Assembly (NCBI GenBank): GCA_965153355.1
Contig: OZ231126.1
Span: 12,772,001 to 12,836,000 of the forward strand
Length of the DNA: 64,000 bases
Reading direction: 5' to 3'
Origin: Flaccisagitta enflata
Taxonomy: Eukaryota > Chaetognatha > Sagittoidea > Aphragmophora
Made by a program: the position numbers and the translations under genes. Position 1 is the stretch's first letter; each line of letters starts with the position of its first letter. The notes under the pieces are model-generated. The model did not search any database. It worked only from the letters and a program-made list of their open reading frames with translations, and was not told the DNA's origin. Below, piece after piece: positions 39,771-51,443 of the stretch.

Positions 39771-40314
39771 TCATTATCATCATTGTCATCATCGTCGTTA
39801 CCTTCGACATCCACACCTTTGTCATAAATGATTATGGTCAATATGGTGATGACTGATCACAGTAATTGGGATGCGCAATGTGAACCAAATGGTAGCGAAT
39901 AGCTTTCATAACTTAGATGGTAACACTGATGGGCGGTCAAAGAGTATTGCGGTCGTCCAACTCTCATGTAGGCATGTGAGTAACTGATTGGTGAATCAAC
40001 TCGCTCATATCAACTTAAGTAATTGACCAACTCGAACTGAACTGACCAAATCATCGACAAAATGATGATTCAATCGGTGTCCTCGAATCTCATTGATTAT
40101 GGGTTTCATTGCAGTTTTAATGCATCTATCTTCCCCTCGCGCGGTCATGGCCATCGTCGTCGTTGTCGTCCTCGACGTTGTCATCGTCGTCATCACCGTC
40201 GTCGTCATAAACGTCATCACCGTCGTCGTCTTTGTTAATGTCAACATCATCGTTACAGTCCATTGAGGATTGACCTTGGTCGGGTTGACCAACTGATCAC
40301 TTTCTTTTGCAAAC

Positions 40315-40580
40315 AGGAAAAGAATGAAGCCAATGGGATGAGGATGAGAACGCGGAAGTCTTAGGGATGAGGACGGAATAAGGGAAAGGACGAATTGAGG
40401 ATGAAGAGGAGGAAGTGAATAAGGACGAGTAAGTCGGAAGAATGAGGACAAGGACAAAATGACGATGGAGATGGGGGCTGAGGAGCGGATGGCCCAGGGG
40501 AGGGTTAAGCGACGAAGAACTTAGGGTAAGGACGAAATGAGGATGAAGATGAGGAAGTGAATAAGGACGAGGAAGTCGGA
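40315..40580. repeat. Purine-rich imperfect repeat (gatgagga/ggaagtgaataagg units)
   Basis: Blocks such as ggaagtgaataaggacga and aggacgaattgaggatga recur 2-3 times. Part of it (from gaggacaaggacaaaatg to gcgacgaagaacttag) recurs at 42001-42100. 39811-40314 and 40581-40810 are unassigned; 40140-40260 is GTC-rich. Confidence 0.6.
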
Positions 40581-40810
40581 ACACCCCCTCCCGAATCGCC
40601 CATATTTGGTATTACAGCTTTTAAAGCGAAAAAATTGAGTGGCAGCAGATATTTCGGAATTAAACGTTTATCAATATCACAACGTTCTATGAATCATTTT
40701 AGAAAGGAAGCAGTATTTCTAACTTACGACGCAGCGCCGCGGTCAAACTGGCTTCAGTGTTTGTACTGTAACATCTGTGGCTTTGTCAGTAGCACGGTTG
40801 CAATTTTTTT

Positions 40811-40930
40811 AGTTGCGGACACGCAACTCTGTAAGAGGCTTTGTCCGTCCATCCATCTGTTCTTCCATCCGTCCGTTGGTCCATCCATCGGCCTGTCCGT
40901 CAGCACAAGTCGAAAAGTGGGAAAACAAGT
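40811..40930 (-). mobile_element. Family H 3' fragment
   Basis: The stem GTTGCG/CGCAAC around GACA (40812-40827), then ctctgtaagaggctttg and a GTCC/ATCC tract, matching the 24.67 and 42.79 kb copies inverted. The 5' half is absent. Confidence 0.65.
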
Positions 40931-41354
40931 TTTAGAATATCTTTAGTTGCCTTGTTATGGTTTACATTGCATGATATGCCACCAAACTCTTGCACCACTT
41001 TCCCGCTTCTTTTCCATTTGGAGGTTTCATCAAATAAAAATTGTATGAATTAACTGATCTAACAAAAATAAAAATTGGCAATAAATTGACAAAGAGCAAT
41101 CGCCAAATTTAACCAGATGACCGTGACTTATGAATTTCTAAGTCACACTCTTGACACTGTAGTTCTCTTGCCCTTTCTCTTTCCCTTTCCCCCTCCCAGC
41201 TCAATTTATATGGGCCTCTCTATTGTTTGACTGACTGTGTCTGCGGCAAATGAAGTAATAGGGTCGACAGAGCTGTATCATCATCAATTCTAGTATGTTT
41301 GTATCACTAATTTCTTACTAAAATGCTTCAAAATTCATCAACGAAACAAAATCG

Positions 41355-41869
41355 AACTAGTCATCCAAGGATCGCACATGGTCAGCGGTACCCGATGCCC
41401 TGCTTGGAGTGATCAGCTGAAAGAGTGAGGTGAGAGCAGGGCAGCGGCCCCAAAGGGCCAATGTCCTGTAGGACACAGGGGTGAATTTCCAGACGTCCTG
41501 AGGGGCCACATTTGAAGGCATTTGATTCCTTGGAGCAGGGGGTTGAAGGGGCTGATTTTGGGCCTGAGAGCTCATTTTGGAATCAGAGGGTTGATTTCTG
41601 ATCTTAAAGGGTTAATTTTTTATCTGAGAGGGCTGATCAGGGGCCTGAGAGGGCTAATTTGAGGTGTGAGAGGGCTGATTTTGGGCCTGAAAGGGCTGAT
41701 TTGGGGCCCAAGAGGGCTGATTTGAGGCCTGAGAGGGCTTATTTGAGGTCCAAGAGGGGCCTGAGTAGCCTCCAGGGGGGAATGTATGTACGGACGTACG
41801 TACGGACGTCTGGAAATTCACCCCTGTGTCCTACAGGACATCGGCCCTTTGGGGCCGCTGCCCAAAAAA
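41355..41869 (-). mobile_element. Family G element, copy 3 (inverted)
   Basis: On the minus strand it begins TTTTTTGGGCAGCGGCCCC and ends ATCCTTGGATGACTAGTT. Its ends match copy 4 (44837-45378), including the subterminal inverted block gtcctgtaggacacagggg. The core has ~22-bp units of the type gagagggctgatttggggcc and a GTACGGAC patch. 40931-41354 and 41870-41994 hold nothing recognisable. Confidence 0.75.
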
Positions 41870-41994
41870 GGAAAAGATTCTGAAAAATATTTTCCAATCA
41901 CAGTTCACTTCTTCACCAAATCGCTAAATGGGAAATCTTTAATTACGATAAAACCGCTGCCGCTTGTTCCGTTTTACTAATACGTCTTCAGTTG

Positions 41995-42190
41995 GGGGTG
42001 GGAAGGATGAGGACGAGGACAAAAAGACGATTGAGACGGACTGAAGACCGGATGGAAAGGGGGGGGAGGTAAGCGATGAAGAACTTTAGGTAACAGTTGA
42101 TGGAAATGAGAAGGAATAGGAGACAGGGAAAAAGGCGAGGAAGGAAGGCGAGGATGAGAAAATGTAGGAAAGAATGTACTTGCAGAATGG
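41995..42190. repeat. Purine-rich repeat related to 40436-40530
   Basis: gaggacgaggacaaaaagac, gatgaagaac and later gaggaaggaaggcgagga blocks match the earlier purine-rich region. A poly-G run sits at 42188-42200, next to the MITE. Confidence 0.55.
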
Positions 42191-42230
42191 GGGGGGGGGG
42201 CGGCCGGAGACTGTCTGCGGGAAGATGATA

Positions 42231-43126
42231 CCTTGCTTTCAAAAGCGACTCTAACTAGCAAAACCTTTTCTGTGCCTAAAGTATCTATATTTAGAAATCC
42301 AGGTTGGTTTTGTCTAAAAGCACATAACCTTCCATTTGTTCATGCAAAATTTCAATGTAGTGGCTCGAGCAGTTTGGCTCCCACATGGTTTTAAGTGAAA
42401 ATTTGGTGAGCCCCTTGACAGGTTCCTCATGAAATTGATAGATTGACTTTCATAACCTTTAAACAGCGTTATTGTCATATGAATCAAATCAAAATAGCCA
42501 GATTGGTCTCAAAACATAAATATAATTCTAGGTATACATACCTCTTGGGAAATAAATCAAAGTTGTGATATTCATGCAGCAAATCCGATTTTTTCCTCTG
42601 ATGTTTTGAGGTCTGACAAGGTTTTCTATCCCATTGATTGACAAACAAGGCCAGATACACGGCCACCAGTTGCGGACGGGTGGGCAGGGGCGGAAATATG
42701 CGGTTTCCCACTTTTCAACTCGAGCGTGACCGACCAACCAATCAACCAATGGACGGACGGACGGACGGACGGATGGACAAAGCCTCTTATAGAGTCGCGT
42801 GTCCGCAACTAAAAAGGCCAAATTGTTTTGAAAATCGCAAGAAATCAAAACTCATATGACACGGGGTTGATTACCACCAAATTATGACCAATGGGTCATT
42901 CCAGCGCAATGTTGATGAAAACTTGTTTAAACATGCAATTTCTTAGCAAAAATTTCATCAAATTTCAAAATTAAGTGGAAGCCAAACGGTTGAAGCCACT
43001 GCTACAAAATTTTGAATGATCAAATGGTAGGTTATGTGCTTTTCTAGAACCAATCGAGATTTTTTAATATGGACACTTTAGGCACAATAAAGGTTTTACT
43101 GGTTACAGTTGCTTTTGAAAACAGGG
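42231..43126. mobile_element. Foldback MITE with TA target duplication, split by a family H copy
   Basis: Outer ends ccttgctttcaaaagcga and, inverted, ccctgttttcaaaagcaac pair, followed by gcaaaacctttt and gtgcctaaagt blocks; TA flanks at 42229-42230 and 43127-43128 suit Tc1/mariner. Inner arms pair through gcacataacc and gagcagtttggc-type blocks. The family H copy at 42645-42815 lies in the loop, so it inserted later. GCCAGATTGGTCTCAAA at 42497 is shared with two other foldback elements. Confidence 0.75.
42645..42815 (+). mobile_element. Family H copy, full length
   Basis: Starts ACAAGGCCAGATACACGGCC, then gttgcggacgggtgggcagg, CCAACCAATCAACC, six GGAC units and aaagcctcttatagag. The terminal stem at 42794-42809 has one G-T type mismatch, then TAAAAA. 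Confidence 0.7.
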
Positions 43127-43460
43127 TAACCAGAATGTGCCTGACTGCGTGTAATGTGTAAATGAGGTTTACAACTGAAAAAAGAAAGTAAGCAATATGC
43201 TGTCCATATTCATTGTCTCACGCTCAGTTAAGGATGTGAGAAAAACAACATTGTTTGCCTTCATTTGCGTCTAGATGACCATTTTACTGTAAGCGTGCTG
43301 ATCTACCGCTCTAAATATCTTTGACTCGAACCTTGTCCATTCTAACTAACTTATCTTTTCCTGTTGATCTGTAGGCTAATCTCTCTGTCTCTCGTTGTCT
43401 GTCCGTCAATCTGCCAGTCTCTTTGTCCATGTCTGCATGTCTGTCTCTGTGTCTGTCTGT

Positions 43461-43465
<5 letters not shown>

Positions 43466-43549
<84 letters not shown>

Positions 43550-43573
43550 TCTCTCTCTCTCTGTCTCTCTCTC
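43466..43573. repeat. (CT)n microsatellite with CTGT lead-in
   Basis: Abuts the start of the 31-bp minisatellite. 43127-43380 is unassigned. Confidence 0.95.
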
Positions 43574-43575
43574 AT

Positions 43576-44836
43576 GGCATGCAGGAAACCATGGACAGCC
43601 AGCCTGGGCCTCCAGGTAACCAGGGAAAGCCAGCCTGGGCCTCCAGGAAACCATGGAGAGCCAGCCTGTTTATCTAGGAAACCATGGACAGCCAGCCTGG
43701 GCATCCAGGAAACCATGGAAAGCCAGCCTGGGCCTCCAGGAAACCATGGACAGCCAGCCTGGGCATCCAGGAAACCATGGACAGCCAGCCTGGGCCTCCA
43801 GGAAACCATGGAAAGCCAGCCTGGGCATCCAGGAAACCATGGACAGCCAGCCTGGGCCTCCAGGAAACCATGGAAAGCCAGCCTGGGCCTTCAGGAAACC
43901 AAGGAGAGCCAGCCTGTTTATCTAAACCATGGAGAGCCATGGAGAGCCATGGAGTTTATCTAAACCATGGAGAACCATGGAGAGCCTGGGCCTCCAGGAA
44001 ACCATGGAAAGCCAGCCTGGGCCTCCAGGAAACCATGGAGAGCCAGCCTAGGCATCCAGGAAACCTTGGACAGCCAGCCTGGGCCTCCAGGAAACCATGG
44101 AAAGCCAGCCTGGGCCTCCAGGAAACCATGGACAGTCAGCCTGGGCTTCCAGGAAACCATGAAAAGCCAGCCTGGCCTCCAGGAAACCATGGAAAGCCAG
44201 CCTGGGCATCGAGGAAACTATGGACAGCCAGCCTGGGCCTCCAGGAAACCATGGAAAGCCAGCCTGGGCCTCCAGGAAACCATGGAGAGCCAGCCTGGGC
44301 ATCCAGGAAACAATGGACAGCCAGCCTGGGCCTCCAGGAAACCATGGAAAGCCAGCCTGGGCCTCCAGGAAACCATGGAGAGCCAGCCTGTTTATCTAAA
44401 CCATGGACAGCCAGCCTGGGCATCCAGGAAACCATGGACAGCCAGCCTGGGCCTCCAGGAAACCATGGAAAGCCAGCCTGGGCCTCCAGGAAACCATGGA
44501 GAGCCAGCCTGGGCATCCAGGAAACCATGGACAGCCAGCCTGGGCCTCCAGGAAACCATGGACAGCCAGCCTGGGCCTCCAGGAAACCATAGAATGCCAG
44601 CCTGGGCCTCCAGGAAACCATGGACAGCCAGCCTGGGCCTCCAGGAAACCATGGAAAGCCAGCCTTGGCCTCCTGGAAACCATGGAAAGCCAGCCTGGGC
44701 ATCCAGGAAACCATGGAGGGCCAGCCTGGGCCTCCAGGAAACTATGGACAGCCAGCCTGGGCCTCCAGGAAACCATGGAGAGCCAGCCTGTTTATCTAAA
44801 CCATGGAGAGCCATGGAAAGCCATGGAGAGCCAGCC
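43576..44836. repeat. 31-bp minisatellite, first block (~40 units)
   Basis: Unit: aggaaaccatgga, then aagccagcc, then tgggcctcc (31 bp). Variant positions are gga followed by a/c/g at the unit centre and gggcCtcc versus gggcAtcc. A longer variant segment (cctgtttatctaaaccatgg, ggagagccatgg) recurs at 43906, 44388 and 44787. Since 31 is one more than a multiple of three, every frame reads the same 31-residue peptide cycle, giving long frames without stops on both strands; these are not evidence of a gene. Confidence 0.95.
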
Positions 44837-45378
44837 TTTTTGGGCAGCGGCCCCAAAGGGCCGATGTCCTGTGGGACACAGGGGGTAATTTCCAGACGTC
44901 CGTCCGTCCATCCGTCCCCCCCCCATTGGTCATCGAGGCCTAAAATCCTCAATTTCAGGCCGGATTTAGACCCTCTAAGCCCTCAAATCAGCCCTCCAGG
45001 CTTCAAATCTGCCCTCCAGACCTCAAATCAGCTCTCCAGGCCTCAAATCAGCTCTCAAGGCCTCAATTCAGCTCTCCAGGCCTCAAATCAGCATTCTTGG
45101 CCTCAAATCAGCCCTCCAGGCCTCCAATCTGCCCCTAATGCCTCAAGCCTACCCCGGATCTCATATCTAATCTTCAGGACCAAAATGTTCCCCTAAACCT
45201 CAAATCCCTCTTAGGCCTGATATATTCCCCCTCAGGACGTCTGGAAATTACCCCCTGTGTCCTACAGGACATCGGCCCTTTGGGGCCGCTGCCCTGCTCT
45301 CACTCCACTACTTCACTTGATTACTCCAAGCAGGGCATCGGGTACCGCTGACCATGTGCAATCCTTGGATGACTAGTT
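44837..45378 (+). mobile_element. Family G element, copy 4, inserted in the 31-bp minisatellite
   Basis: Begins TTTTTGGGCAGCGGCCCC and ends ATCCTTGGATGACTAGTT. Subterminal inverted blocks (ggccgatgtcctgtgggaca / tgtcctacaggacatcggcc) enclose a GTCC tract, poly-C and ~20-bp units of ggcctcaaatcagctctcca type. The flanks agagccagcct and atctaaaccatgg belong to the minisatellite motif cctgtttatctaaacc, so the insertion point is resolved to within a few bases. Confidence 0.85.
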
Positions 45379-48300
45379 ATCTAAACCATGGAGAACCATG
45401 GGAGCCTTGGCCTCCAGCAAACCATGGAAAGCCAGCCTGGGCCTCCAGGAAACCATGGAGGGCCAGCCTGGGCATCCAGGAAACCATGGACAGCCAGCCT
45501 GGGCCTCCAGGAAAACTTGGAAAGCCAGCCTGGGCCTCCAGGAAACCATGGACAGCCAGCCTGGGCCTACAGGAAACCATGGAAAGACAGCCTGGGCCTC
45601 CAGGAAACCATGGAGGGCCAGCCTGGGCATCCAGGAAACCATAGAAAGCCAGCCTGGGCCTCCAGGAAACCATGGAAAGCCAGCCTGGGCCTCCAGGAAA
45701 CCATGGAGGGCCAGCCTGGGCCTCCAGGAAACCATGGAAAGCCAGCCTGGGCCTCCAGGAAATCATGGAGGGACAGCCTGGGCCTCCAGGAAACCAAGGA
45801 GGGCAAGCCTGGGTCTCCAGGAAACTATGGAAGGACAACCTGGGCATCCAGGAAACCATGGACAGCCAGCCTGGGCCTCCAGGAAACCATGGAAGGCCAG
45901 CCTGGGCCTCCAGGAAACCATGGAAAGCAAGCCTGGGCCTCCAGGAAACCATGGAGGGCCAGCCTGGGCATCCAGGAAACCATGGACAGCCAGCCTGGGC
46001 CTCCAGGAAACCATGGAAAGCCAGCCTGGGCCTCCAGGAAACCATGGACAGCCAGCCTGGGCCTCCAGGAAACCATGGAAAGACAGCCTGGGCCTCCAGG
46101 AAACCATGGAAAGACAGCCTGGGCATCCAGGAAACTATGGACAGCCAGCCTGGGCCTCCAGGGAACCATGGAAAGCCAGCCTGGGCCTCCAGGAAACCAT
46201 GGAGGGCCAGCCTGGGCCTCCAGGAAACCATGGACAGCCAGCCTGGACCTTTAGGAAACCATGGAGAGCCAGCCTGTTTATCTAAACCATGGAGAGCCAT
46301 GGAAAGCCATGGAGAGCCAGCCTGTTTATCTAAACCATGGAAAACCATGGGAGCCTTGGCCTCCAGGAAACCATGGACAGCCAGCCTGGGCATTCAGGAA
46401 ACCATGGAAAGCCAGCCTGGGCCTCCAGGAAACCATGGAAAGCCAGCCTTGGCCTCCAGGAAACCATGGAAAGCCAGCCTGGGCCTCCAGGAAACCATGG
46501 AGGGCCAGCCTGGGCATCCAGGAAACTATGGACAGCCAGCCTGGGCCTCCAGGAAACCATGGAAAGACAGCCTGGGCCTCCAGGAAACCATGGACAGCCA
46601 GCCTGGGCCTCCAGGAAACCATGGAAAGACAGCCTGGGCCTCCAGGAAACCATGGAAAGCCAGCCTGGGCATCCAGGAAACCATGGACAGCCAGCCTGGG
46701 CCTCCAGGAAACCATGGAGGGCCAGCCTGGGCATCCAGGAAACTATGGACAGCCAGCCTGGGCCTCCAGGAAACCATGGAAAGACAGCCTGGGCCTCCAG
46801 GAAACCATGGACAGCTAGCCTGGGCCTCCAGGAAACCATGGAAAGACAGCCTGGGCCTCCAGGAAACCATGGAAAGCCAGCCTGGGCATCCAGGAAACCA
46901 TGGACAGCCAGCCTGGGCCTCCAGGAAACCATGGAAAGCCAGCCTGGGCCTCCAGGAAACCATGGAGGGCCAGCCTGGGCATCCAGGAAACCATGGAAAG
47001 CCAGCCTGGGCCTCCAGGAAACCATGGAAAGCCAGCCTGGGCCTCCAGGAAACCATGGAGGGCCAGCCTGGGCCTCCAGGAAACCATGGAAAGCCAGCCT
47101 GGGCCTCCAGGAAACCATGGAGGGCCAGCCTGGGCCTCCAGGAAACCATGGAAAGCCAGCCTGGGCCTCCAGGAAACCATGGAGGGCCAGCCTGGGCATC
47201 CAGGAAACCATGGAAAGCCAGCCTGGGCCTCCAGGAAACCATGGAAAGCCAGCCTGGGCCTCCAGGAAACCATGGAAAGCCAGCCTGGGCCTCCAGGAAA
47301 CCAAGGAGGGCCAGCCTGGGCATCCAGGAAACCATGGACAGCCAGCCTGGGCCTCCAGGAAACCATGGAAAGCCAGCCTGGGCCTCCAGGAAACCATGGA
47401 CAGCCAGCCTGGGCCTCCAGGAAACCATGGAAAGACAGCCTGGGCCTCCAGGAATCCATGGAAAGCCAGCCTGGGCATCCAGGAAACCATGGACAGCCAG
47501 CCTGGGCCTCCAGGGAACCATGGAAAGCCAGCCTGGGCCTCCAGGAAACCATGGAGGGCCAGCCTGGGCCTCCAGGAAACCATGGACAGCCACCCTGGGC
47601 CTCCAGGAAACCATGGAGAGCCAGCCTGTTTATCTAAACCATGGAGAGCCATGGAAAGCCATGGAGAGCCAGTCTGTTTATCTAAACCATGGAGAACCAT
47701 GGGAGCCTTGGCCTCCAGGAAACCATGGAAAGCCAGCCTGGGCATCCAGGAAACCATGGAAAGCCAGCCTGGGCCTCCAGGAAACCATGGAAAGCCAGCC
47801 TTGGCCTCCAGGAAACCATGGAAAGCCAGCTTGGGCCTCCAGGAAACCATGGAGGGCCAGCCTGGGCATCCAGGAAACCATGGACAGCCAGCCTGGGCCT
47901 CCAGGAAACCATGGAAAGCCAGCCTGGGCCTCCAGGAAACCATGGACAGCCAGCCTGGGCCTCCAGGAAACCATGGAAAGCCAGCCTGGGCCTCCAGGAA
48001 ACCATGGAAAGCCAGCCTGGGCATCCAGGAAACCATGGACAGCCAGCCTGGGCCTCCAGGAAACCATGGAAAGCCAGCCTGGGCCTCCAGGAAACCATGG
48101 ACAGCCAGCCTGGTCCTCCAGGAAACCATGGAAAGCCAGCCTGGGCATCCAGGAAACCATGGACAGCCAGCCTGGGCCTCCAGGAAACCATGGAAAGCCA
48201 GCCTGGGCCTCCAGGAAACCATGGAGAGCCAGCCTGTTTATCTAAACCATGGAGAGCCATGGAGAGCCATGGAGAGCCAGCCTGTTTATCTAAACCTTGG

Positions 48301-50080
48301 AGAACCATGGGAGCCTTGGCCTCCAGAAAACCATGGAAAGCCAGCCTGGGCCTCCAGGAAACCATGGAGGGCCAGCCTTGGCATCCAGGAAACCATGGAC
48401 AGCCAGCCTGGGCCTCCAGGAAACCATGGAAAGCCAGCCTGGGCCTCCAGGAAACCATGGAGGGCCAGCCTGGGCCTCCAGGAAACCATGGAAAGCCAGC
48501 CTGGGCCTCCAGGAAACCATGGAGGGCCAGCCTGGGCCTCCAGGAAACCATGGAAAGCCAGCCTGGGCCTCCAGGAAACCATGGAGGGCCAGCCTGGGCA
48601 TCCAGGAAACCATGGAGGGCCAGCCTGGGCATCCAGGAAACCATGGAAAGCCAGCCTGGGCCTCCAGGAAACCATGGAAAGCCAGCCTGGGCCTCCAGGA
48701 AACCATGGAAAGCCAGCCTGGGCCTCCAGGAAACCATGGAGGGCCAGCCTGGGCATCCAGGAAACCATGGACAGCCAGCCTGGGCCTCCAGGAAACCATG
48801 GAAAGCCAGCCTGGGCCTCCAGGAAACCATGGACAGCCAGCCTGGGCCTCCAGGAAACCATGGAAAGACAGCCTGGGCCTCCAGGAAACCATGGAAAGCC
48901 AGCCTGGGCATCCAGGAAACCATGGACAGCCAGCCTGTGCCTCCAGGGAACCATGGAAAGCCAGCCTGGGCCTCCAGGAAACCATGGAGGGCCAGCCTGG
49001 GCCTCCAGGAAACCATGGACAGCCACCCTGGGCCTCCAGGAAACCATGGAGAGCCAGCCTGTTTATCTAAACCATGGAGAGCCATGGAAAGCCATGGAGA
49101 GCCAGCCTGTTTATCTAAACCATGGAGAACCATGGGAGCCTTGGCCTCCAGGAAACCATGGACAGCCAGCCTGGGCATCCAGGAAACCATGGAAAGCCAG
49201 CCTGGGCCTCCAGGAAACCATGGAAAGCCAGCCTTGGCCTCCAGGAAACCATGGAAAGCCAGCTTGGGCCTCCAGGAAACCATGGAGGGCCAGCCTGGGC
49301 ATCCAGGAAACCATGGACAGCCAGCCTGGGCCTCCAGGAAACCATGGAAAGACAGCCTGGGCCTCCAGGAAACCATTGACAGCCAGCCTGGGCCTCCAGG
49401 AAACCATTGAAAAACAGCCTGGGCCTCCAGGAAACCTTGGAAAGCCAGCCTGGGCATCCAGGAAACCATGGACAGCCAACCTGGGCCTCCAGGAAACCAT
49501 GGAAAGCCAGCCTGGGCCTCCAGGAAACCATGGACAGCCAGCCTGGTCCTCCAGGAAACCATGGAAAGCCAGCCTGGGCATCCAGGAAACCATGGACAGC
49601 CAGCCTTAGCCTCCAGGAAACCATGGAAAGCCAGCCTGGGCCTCCAGGAAACCATGGAGAGCCAGCCTGTTTATCTAAACCATGGAGAGCCATGGAAAGC
49701 CATGGAGAGCCAGCCTGTTTATCTAAACCTTGGAGAACCATGGGAGCCTTGGCCTCCAGAAAACCATGGAAAGCCAGCCTGGGCCTCCAGGAAACCATGG
49801 AGGGCCAGCCTTGGCATCCAGGAAACCATGGACAGCCAGCCTGGGCCTCCAGGAATCCATGGAAAGCCAGCCTGGGCCTCCAGGAAACCATGGACAGCCA
49901 GCCTGGGCCGCCAGGAAACCATGGAAAGACAGCCTTGGCCTCCAGGAAATCATGGACAGCCAGCCAGGGCATCCAGGAAACCATGGACAGCCAGCCTGGG
50001 CCTCCAGGAAACCATGGAAAGCCAGCCTGGGCCTCCAGGAAACCATGGACAGCCAGCCTGGGCCTCCAGGAAACCATGAT
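45379..50080. repeat. 31-bp minisatellite, second block (~150 units) with ~1.43-kb higher-order repeat
   Basis: Same unit as the first block. The variant segment with tttatctaaacc occurs near 46270, 47630, 48235, 49065 and 49670. A rare variant (gccaccctggg) at 47591 and 49024 and the general unit order show a higher-order period of about 1.43 kb. The right end fades into ggaaaccatgatttgtatac. Frames of 300-1090 residues on both strands reflect absence of stops in the unit, not genes. Confidence 0.95.
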
Positions 50081-50444
50081 TTGTATACACATGCAAATGA
50101 GATAGAAGGACCCAAATTCAAGGTGGCGTGAGGACTATGCAAATTGAAGAAATGGGTCAGTCTTTGGTTTTAAACCTCAGTATAGACACTAATTCAATAG
50201 ATTGTGGTCAAGTTTTGACTTGGAATGATCATTTGATAAAAAAATTTGACCCCAAAAATTTGCCTCTGCATTTGGCATGTTTTTCTATTTTCCTAATTAT
50301 CATGATTTTGACGCTTTTTTAAGCGCTTGTATGGGATTATTTTATGCTGAAATCAACTGAGACATATGCTAAAATGTTTTTAGCAAGTGTTTCCTTCAGA
50401 TTTAGGTCCGTTTTCAAAAGAAAAAAATTGTCATACCGCTGGCT
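50081..50444. other. Unassigned AT-rich DNA
   Basis: No gene or element recognised. Confidence 0.5.
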
Positions 50445-50560
50445 ATCACCAGCCACATCCCAGGGTGCGACAGACCAACGGACCAACGGACCAACAGACG
50501 GATGGACGGACAAACAGACGGACAAAGCCTCTTGTAGAGTTGCGTGTCCTTAACTAAAAA
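50445..50560 (+). mobile_element. Family H 3' half
   Basis: GACCAACGGACC units, gacggacaaagcctcttgta and a decayed terminal stem GTTGCG/TTAAC (50539-50554), then TAAAAAA. The 5' half is diverged. 50561-51075 is unassigned. Confidence 0.6.
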
Positions 50561-51075
50561 AGTTGAGAAACAAAGATGAAATTTCAAACCAGTAGAATCA
50601 TTGTTCTTTTAAAAAAAAAGTTGGAGCCTTGTACCTTGTCTAACTGTTTTTATCAGTGATACGCACAAAACTATAAAGGTTGGATGGTTGGTTTATAAGC
50701 TTAGCCATCTGCACCAGTCACTCATTTTTTTTACTTAATCTGAGATTTTGTCTTGCCAATCCTGCCACAGTTCTTTTGTCACCTTCTTCCTCACCGCCCC
50801 TGCCCACTGGCATGGACTTGTATTATTTTTGATTAGTGGGAATGCTATTCTTGATGTTTTACCTTCATTTATTGGTATTGGACACAAGAAATAGTATGGC
50901 ATTTCCATTTTGACCATTTTCAACCATTTCTTTCATCCTTAGATCTTATTCCGGACAGTTCCCTGGATCTCCTAGAGGCAAAAGCTTTGAGAGTTATGCT
51001 CAGTGGACGTAATGGAAGTCCCCATTTGATGCCGTAGAAAGCAAAAAAATTAGGTCATGTAGTAACCGTTTTATT

Positions 51076-51317
51076 GTCGAGTCCTATCTTTAGACTATCA
51101 GAGCTAGAGTTGGGTCTCGGGACTAGAATTTGGGCCTCTGAGCTGGGGGGGGGGTACGGAAGGAGGAGGAAAAGGAGGAGGAGAAAATTCCCCATATGTG
51201 TGAAAGCATAGGCCATTGACCCCTTCGGAGCCGCTGCCCTGCTTCCCCTTCAACTTCAAGCACAACCTACTAGGGCAGGGCACGGGTATCGCTGACCATC
51301 TAACGCTTTTGCGACTT
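51076..51317 (+). mobile_element. Family G element, copy 5, 5'-truncated
   Basis: Retains a little of the tandem core, poly-G and GGA-rich modules (inverted relative to the same modules in copy 1), then gcataggccattgacccctt and cggagccgctgccc, ending ccatctaacgcttttgcgac. The 5' subterminal block is missing. Confidence 0.65.
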
Positions 51318-51345
51318 TTACTTTTTTGGGGTTTTTGAGCTTTTT

Positions 51346-51443
51346 GAGCATACTACTCCTGCCCAGATGCCCTGGTGACCTTCTTCAGCACTGCTCCTGC
51401 CCACCTGCATGCAACTAGGGTAGCTGTGTATCCCGCCTTGTTT
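51346..51443 (-). mobile_element. Family H 5' fragment
   Basis: On the minus strand it starts aacaaggcgggatacacagc, followed by the ctagttgcatgcaggtgggc and gaccaccagggcatctggg-like blocks. The tetranucleotide core and hairpin are absent. A short (GTT)n run follows at 51517-51580; 51581-52612 is unassigned, with short gttaaaatcagtgaaat repeats at 51710-51830. Confidence 0.6.

Noticed and set aside
43260-43340. tRNA gene (gatgacc and actcgaacctt words)
   Set aside because: A cloverleaf could not be formed; spacing of A- and B-box-like words is wrong.
43576-50080. Collagen-like or repeat-protein genes of 300-1090 codons on both strands
   Set aside because: Open in all phases of both strands because the 31-bp unit has no stop; no splice, start or composition evidence for a gene.
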